Shown here in pieces: positions 59,001 through 64,000 of a DNA stretch of 64,000 nt. Origin of the DNA: Prinsepia uniflora (Eukaryota > Streptophyta > Magnoliopsida > Rosales > Rosaceae); the NCBI GenBank assembly GCA_032719365.1, contig CM064871.1, positions 68,311,586 to 68,375,585 of the forward strand. The letters are read 5' to 3'. How positions within the stretch are numbered: position 1 is the stretch's first letter; each line of letters starts with the position of its first letter. The notes below the pieces were generated by a model. It saw nothing but the letters and a program-made list of their open reading frames with translations, was not told the origin of the DNA and did not search any database. The position numbers and the translations under genes were made by a program.

Positions 59001-59467
59001 GTAACATACTGTTAGATGATGAGTTCAATGCTTATTTGTCTGACTTTGGATTGTCCAGGCTTTTGGGAACTTCTGAAACACATGCAACAACTGGTGTGGC
59101 TGGGACTTTCGGGTATGTAGCACCAGAGTATGCTATGACTTGTCGTGTGTCTGAAAAAGCTGATGTTTACAGTTATGGTGTGGTGCTGCTTGAACTGATG
59201 TCTGACAAGAAAGCCTTGGACCCTTCTTTTTCTTCACATGGAAATGGTTTCAACATCGTTTCCTGGGCATGCATGCTGTTGAGAATGGGTCGGGCTAAGG
59301 AGGTCTTCATGGAAGGGCTATGGGACGCAGGACCCGAGGATGATCTGGTGGAGATGCTGTACTTGGCTGTCACGTGCACAGTTGAGACCCTTTCCATCAG
59401 GCCTACAATGAAGCAAGTTGTGCAAAGATTGAAGCGAATTGAACCTGTTTGGAGAGGCGGACAATGA
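56064..59467 (+). CDS. RPK2: LRR receptor-like serine/threonine kinase RPK2 (TOAD2), broken by a one-base frameshift
   Basis: Single-exon gene in two overlapping frames (56064-56690 and 56678-59467). Together they make about 1134 residues against about 1150 for Arabidopsis RPK2, a plasma-membrane receptor kinase of meristem, anther and embryo patterning. The first frame has a signal peptide (residues 1-25), a LRR N-terminal cap with paired cysteines and several LRRs. It loses frame at GGGGTCCTG (56647-56654); one extra C restores a regular LRR. The second frame has more LRRs, the RPK2-type island near its residues 155-165, a transmembrane helix (about 583-608) and a kinase with GSGGFGATY, VAVKRL, HRDVKPSN, SDFGLSR and APEYA, so it is an RD kinase with all catalytic residues. 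The second frame's own ATG (56678) lacks a signal peptide. Everything else is intact, so the break is either a young null mutation or a sequencing error. Confidence 0.85.
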
Positions 59468-60314
59468 CCAGAGCAGAAGTATAAAAGTTGACCATAACCT
59501 AGGAGTATAGAACGTATGACATGCTTGTAATTTGTACATTTGTGCGCTGTCAAATTTTCGGGATCGTCTGGTTCTCAGTTTGTTGTTTATCTTTTTAAGA
59601 ACCAAGTTCTCCTGAGCTGAGAAATTTTTCCGAATCTTGCATTTGTACAAGCATGCTCATTTGCAATTTGAATATAAGCTACACTGATAAATGGTTTTGG
59701 GCTGATTATTTGATTCCTTTCTAGATTTCAGTTGCAACTTTGTGTATTGGCATTTGACAAATCCAGGACACGATGAGATTTTGTTTGCAGAAGATATTGC
59801 ATATAAATTGGAAGCTTTTGTATCTGATTTCTATAATATAGCACATTAACATTCATACTGATCTTGCATTTATGGGATAAAATAAACAGCAGTGAATTTG
59901 AAATCATAATCTATGGCTCATTAGTCATTGCTATACAGTATAACAATTAATGCGTGGGAATCTCACTAATTACTAATTGGGAAGGTACATGACTCCATTC
60001 CCATTGAACACCTTGTCATTTCTGCGTTGAATAATCTACCGAAGAATCATTTTTTTTTTGGTAACAGAAATACAGGTTTGATCACAGGCATCTTAATCAC
60101 ATGTTTAATTAAAGCAACCATGATAAACAAACAGTGTTTATTTTACCACAAATTCCATTTCTAGGACTCGAGAGAATCAAATCGACCAAAATAATAGGTA
60201 AAAAAAGCTATCAAATTTAAATTTTTCTCCTTTTGTTTCCATTTCAAATCCCCTTTATTTTAAAGGGTATAAAGTAGTGTATAAAGGAGAGGTGAAGACC
60301 CTTTCCCTTTCCGA
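59468..60314. other. Convergent intergenic region with both 3' UTRs
   Basis: No coding potential is seen. AATATAAG near 59670 and AAATAAA near 59879 could serve as RPK2 polyadenylation signals. On the minus strand the AFP transcript would end in the 60040-60300 stretch, which has a poly-T run at 60051. Its 5' side reads as ordinary A/T-rich 3' UTR. Confidence 0.5.
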
Positions 60315-62734
60315 TTACAAAAAGGAAGTGGCAGCTGGGTTTACAACTATATGCCTAAGTGGGTGAGTGACATCACTCCCTCCAGCATGCTTCACAAACT
60401 CTGCCGGAGATAGGAAGCGCCCATGGCATACACACATTATTCTAACTTCCTCTCCCTTCCCATATCTGTATAGTATCCCTTCTACTCTTCTCCCATTTGG
60501 ACCTTCTCCTTTGGTGAAAACACACGGCATGTCCTCCATGGCATTCATCCTCATTTCCCTTGTGCGGTTTTCTGACGGATTAGGCGGCTTCTTGGAAGGG
60601 ATTTCTACATCAGCTCTGGAACTTCTTGATGCATCTTCATTTGTACCTGCCTGAGAAGAACCCACCACCGTGTCCTGACTACTTCGTTCTTGCAACAAGT
60701 GGCTGCTACCTGGACTCCTGGCTTCACCGCCACTGCTGGTCCCTGTGATGTTAAGGGAAAACTATGAGGAAAAAGAAGTAGCAGTGTTTCCTCTTTTGTT
60801 CCATTCCCTTTCACCTGTTGTTGAATCTTACTGATTCCAAATACAAAATTAGTAATTTTGAAATTCAAGATCAACATTCTCCAATGTTAATGTATTCAGA
60901 AAACCTTTCAGCTTCACAATCACAGATGGACAGAAGCTGTCATCAAGCAAGAAATGGGTACAACCACACAAACTAATCAACAATTTCAGCATTTCCATAT
61001 CTTGTCTTCTGCTTTACCAAATGGTTTCTCTTACAAGATATCTGATTGTTAGCTGAAAATTTCAACCCCTCATAAAAAATTTCATAAGAAAATCTATTAT
61101 GCAGAAGGGCAGAAGATGAAATTATAAACTTAGCTGACCTGGAAAATGACCGAATCTAAGGATTATCCAAAAGGCACATCCTTGTTCAAAAAGTTCAAAA
61201 CTTGGTGATTTGCATCAGCAGTATAATCAAGAAACCAATATAAGATGAATCAATAATAAGCGTTTTCTCGATATACAAACAACAAACAACCATCATGTGC
61301 TTTAAAGTAAAATTCTGGGTACCAGCCTACCCCATTATCTCCATTTAGAGATTCGAGTCATGTGTAAACCTAAATTCCCAATCAATTTGAGGTTGCTGAC
61401 TCATTAGTGGGCCAAAACTTCACAACAAATGAAACTATTTCCACAAGTGAGCAGTGAGTTCCACTAGATACAGTGTATTTAGTGCATTATCGGGAGAGTA
61501 TGTATGTAAGCATTTCCAAAAAGGAGGCATCCACCAGAAGCTCTATTAATGTATTTTTGCAAACATGTTAGTGTTGACTTTCGTTTGTGTGTTAGGTTTT
61601 ATGAGTTGATTACAGCATCCGTGTCGTTTAATGTCTCATTATCGAAAGCTGCTCTTTTTATCATCCAAATTGCAGCCATAACAACTATTTAGATTAAATT
61701 AAGAACAAAACATAGCGTAAAACTTAAAACACTCTACTCTTACATGTTCGAAATTTTCTCAGCAACCTACAACAAACAACACGAGACCAACTAATCCAAA
61801 ACAAACCAGAAACCAAATAGCCAAATCGAATAAAAAAGCTCTACCCAAAATCGATCAACCACTTTAAACAACTGAATTTCAATCCAAAAATTCATCAGTT
61901 CATTTTTTTTTTCCACATTTAACAGAAAGTGGGGTCGGAGGAGAAGAAAAATGAGATACCTTGAAGAGGTTTGCTCTCCAATTCCGACATCCCCGATGAG
62001 CTTCCACCTTGGGACTCCACTGAGCCTTGTGAATTGGGTTGCCCTCTAAATCCCTGTAAACCCCCCAAAATCTCAGCTTTCAATTTTGCCATTGCATTCA
62101 CACTCCCACCGCCGAAAGCAGCTTGCCTAGCAGCTGCCGCAGAAACCCAGCTCGGCAACCCAAAAGGTGGCCGCACCGTCCGATTAATCCTACTACCCCC
62201 ATCGTACGGCTGCTGATTATCCCTCAAATTGGACCCAATATGGCCCTCCAGTTCGCGCCTTTCCTCCTCTTCTTTCTCACCCTTGCTGGAGTTTGAGCTT
62301 CTTTGTTTCTCAGACCTCCTCCTTTTGGCCTCCAACCGTCTCAGAGTCTGCAACTCCTTCCTCTTCCTCCACTCCTCCTCTGTCTCCGTCGGAAGCGAAG
62401 ACGTCCTCATCAGACCCGCCGGGTACGACACCGTCGCTGTCGCGTCGTTGTCGTCTCTCACAAACGGCATCGTCCCGCAAATGGAGGACGATCGAATTAG
62501 CTTGTTCTTCGAACTCTTGTCAACCCCAAATCGACCCCCTAAAGAAAGTCCGAGATTTAACTCCAGCTCATCAGACTCATCCTCGTTTTCAAATTGAGAC
62601 TGCTGCGACTTGCTGCTGCACATTAATCTCTGTAGCAGATCTCTTGGGTAATTATCCATTTGCAAAGAAAGATTCTCCATTGCTCTTCTTCGACCTTCAT
62701 TAGCTTCACCCATAGTTTCCAAAAAGAGAACCAA
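60315..62734 (-). CDS. AFP: NINJA-family ABI5-binding protein (AFP-type transcriptional repressor adaptor)
   Basis: Two exons, 62734-61960 and 60742-60315, joined across a 1217-bp GT-AG intron in phase 1, give 400 residues. The N-terminal EAR motif LELNLGLSL (57-65) recruits TOPLESS co-repressors. A basic stretch (about 122-145, with EAKRRRSEKQR) is a likely nuclear signal. The middle block with FGLPSWVSAAAARQAAF is the NINJA B region. The C-terminal 70 residues (PNGRRVEGILYRYGKGEEV to the end ATSFL) form the conserved domain that in AFPs binds the bZIP factor ABI5 and in NINJA binds JAZ proteins. It should act in the nucleus as a brake on abscisic acid signalling. The start could instead be the MGEANEG methionine at 62713, which resembles other AFPs. 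It most resembles AFP3-type members; the paralogue number is not certain. Confidence 0.88.
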
Positions 62735-63280
62735 AACAAAATAATAAATAAGTTTAAATCTTTATATACTTCCAGCAGCTATATATCTCTGCTAGATTTA
62801 AAAAATCAGAGCTTTGATCTGCTTCAGCAGAGTCCATGAGCAGAAACTTGTACGACAACTCTCGCATTCAGCTCAAATACCAAATTAGAAACGACCCAAA
62901 AATTAAAGCCGTTTTTCTTAGCTTCTTTACGATTCATCAGTTCACTCTTACGAGTTGGATATTGAACTCGCAGCAAAACTCTCCGAAAGAATAACAATTA
63001 AAGAAAACAACTGAACTAAGAGGAAAATCTCGCAGCAGAGAAAATGAGGTAAACGAAGGAGGGGAAGAAAGCAGAGACTTGACAGAAATAGAGCAATAGA
63101 GACTAGAGAGAGATTGGGAAGTGCTTTTTGGGCGTGTACCGAAAATACCCTTGGCGTTTTGAGAAGAAAAGTGCTTGGGGGAGCCAAGTGGCGTCTCCAG
63201 GAATGCCGTGGCGACACGTAGCCTGACTGGCATTATCTTTTTGGCGTCTCTACAGTAACAGTAAGTTGTCCTTGTAGACA
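62735..63280 (-). promoter_or_regulatory. Leader and proximal promoter of the AFP gene
   Basis: A/T-rich DNA directly before the start codon contains TATATA runs at about 62762-62792. Further up is a GA-rich stretch (63030-63120) on the plus strand, i.e. a CT-rich leader on the gene's strand. No upstream coding frame is convincing; frames at 62937-63281 are shadows. Confidence 0.4.
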
Positions 63281-63356
63281 CACGTGTCGAGAGGAGACTG
63301 AGGAGGGGATAGAACCACGTGTCGGTCTAATATGGACTGCACTTAGCAGACACGTG
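63281..63356. promoter_or_regulatory. Three CACGTG (G-box/ABRE) sites, 35 bp apart
   Basis: CACGTG occurs at 63281-63286, 63316-63321 and 63351-63356. The first two extend to ACGTGTC on the plus strand and the third does so on the minus strand, matching the abscisic acid response element bound by ABI5-type bZIP factors. They lie about 550-640 bp before the AFP start codon. A further GACACGTAG half-site is near 63213. Confidence 0.65.
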
Positions 63357-63469
63357 GGTAGGATTGGTTTGGCCTCGGCGTTAGTTTTGGTGTCACTCAC
63401 TCTGCCGCTCTGCCTCTCCTCCCCTCTTCGTCTCATCGCACAGCTGTCATAGTCATCTTCAGACTTCAA

Positions 63470-64000
63470 CTATTTGAGTAACAGCACAGAAGAGCGGCCT
63501 ATCTTTAATTATTTGATTAAATTTGACGGTCAGATTAAATTTAGTCCTAAAAAATAATAACTTTTTAATATTTATAATTATTTAGGGTTAAGTTATTATT
63601 ATTATTTATTCATTTTATGGGTCTAAAAAAATCTATACTATAGAGTACATATAGACAATCAAATTTTAATAAAGAATTAGATTATATTTTTTATTTAAGA
63701 CTGAAGAGGGTTTTCTAAATTTTTAAACAAAATTAAGAAAAGAATTTGATTTTTACCCTCGACTAAAATATGTCCAGATTTCAACTTTGTAGTTGAAGAC
63801 CAATTTTCTTATAATTTGGGTTTTCAATGGACATGAGCCTACCTATGCTGCTATCCCTAAATAGCATATTATATAAACTTTCGTATAGCTAATTATTATT
63901 AGGTTTATTATGCTAAATGTATTATAAGAAAACAAATTTAATCTCAAAATACATCAGAAAATGAATTTTTTTTAAAATACATCACAAATAATAACAACGT
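63470..64000. other. A/T-rich intergenic DNA
   Basis: I see no gene, RNA or element end here. The stretch is A/T rich with short poly-T runs. Confidence 0.5.

Noticed and set aside
62229..62703. Plus-strand frames of 122 and 136 codons
   Set aside because: They are antisense shadows of AFP exon 1.

Overview
The window is nuclear DNA of a flowering plant, almost certainly a eudicot. The signs are spliced nuclear genes, LTR retrotransposons primed by plant tRNA-Asp and tRNA-iMet, a Cassandra-like TRIM carrying a 5S-like segment, and Helitron ends. The species cannot be named from sequence alone.

About 55.6 kb of the 64 kb is nested transposable elements; the last 8 kb holds two host genes. 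From left to right: (1) 1-5816, the 5' half of an Athila-type Ty3/gypsy element on the minus strand (open gag-protease frame, tRNA-Asp primer site, 1.9-kb LTR), inserted into (2) an LTR remnant at 5817-7371. (3) 7372-39093 is Helitron-like DNA (Helitron A) holding a captured HIPP-type metal-binding exon. It is split by (4) a plus-strand non-coding LTR element (RT-P, 9149-38827, duplication GTGTA). RT-P was in turn hit by solo LTR S1 (10991-14091, duplication CGAAT), by a 16-kb LTR-internal-LTR-internal-LTR array (14176-30178, duplication GTTCG) and by solo LTR S2 (32225-35391, duplication CTTCT). (5) 39104-55629 is a second, head-to-tail Helitron-like element (Helitron B) with a captured NPSN13-like first exon. 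It is interrupted by a Cassandra-like TRIM (40622-41380), a truncated tandem LTR array (41387-51358) and solo LTR S3 (52377-55375, duplication AGATG).

The long-LTR elements are one superfamily: LTRs of 2.8-3.2 kb starting TGTAACGACCC in their own sense, a tRNA-iMet primer site, a purine tract, and internal regions of 1.9-3.7 kb without coding capacity. They are LARD-like and must depend on an autonomous relative. Several LTRs hold a cassette of short hairpins whose stems change but stay self-complementary, bracketed by a 12-bp inverted pair. The middle LTR of the 16-kb array is a chimera, which maps an LTR-LTR crossover to about 55 bp.

The host genes converge. RPK2 (56064-59467, plus) encodes an LRR receptor kinase of the RPK2/TOAD2 type, broken by a one-base deletion near 56651. 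An AFP/NINJA-family repressor (60315-62734, minus, two exons) has three CACGTG boxes exactly 35 bp apart upstream, which suggests abscisic-acid feedback control. No rRNA, tRNA or CRISPR locus was seen.
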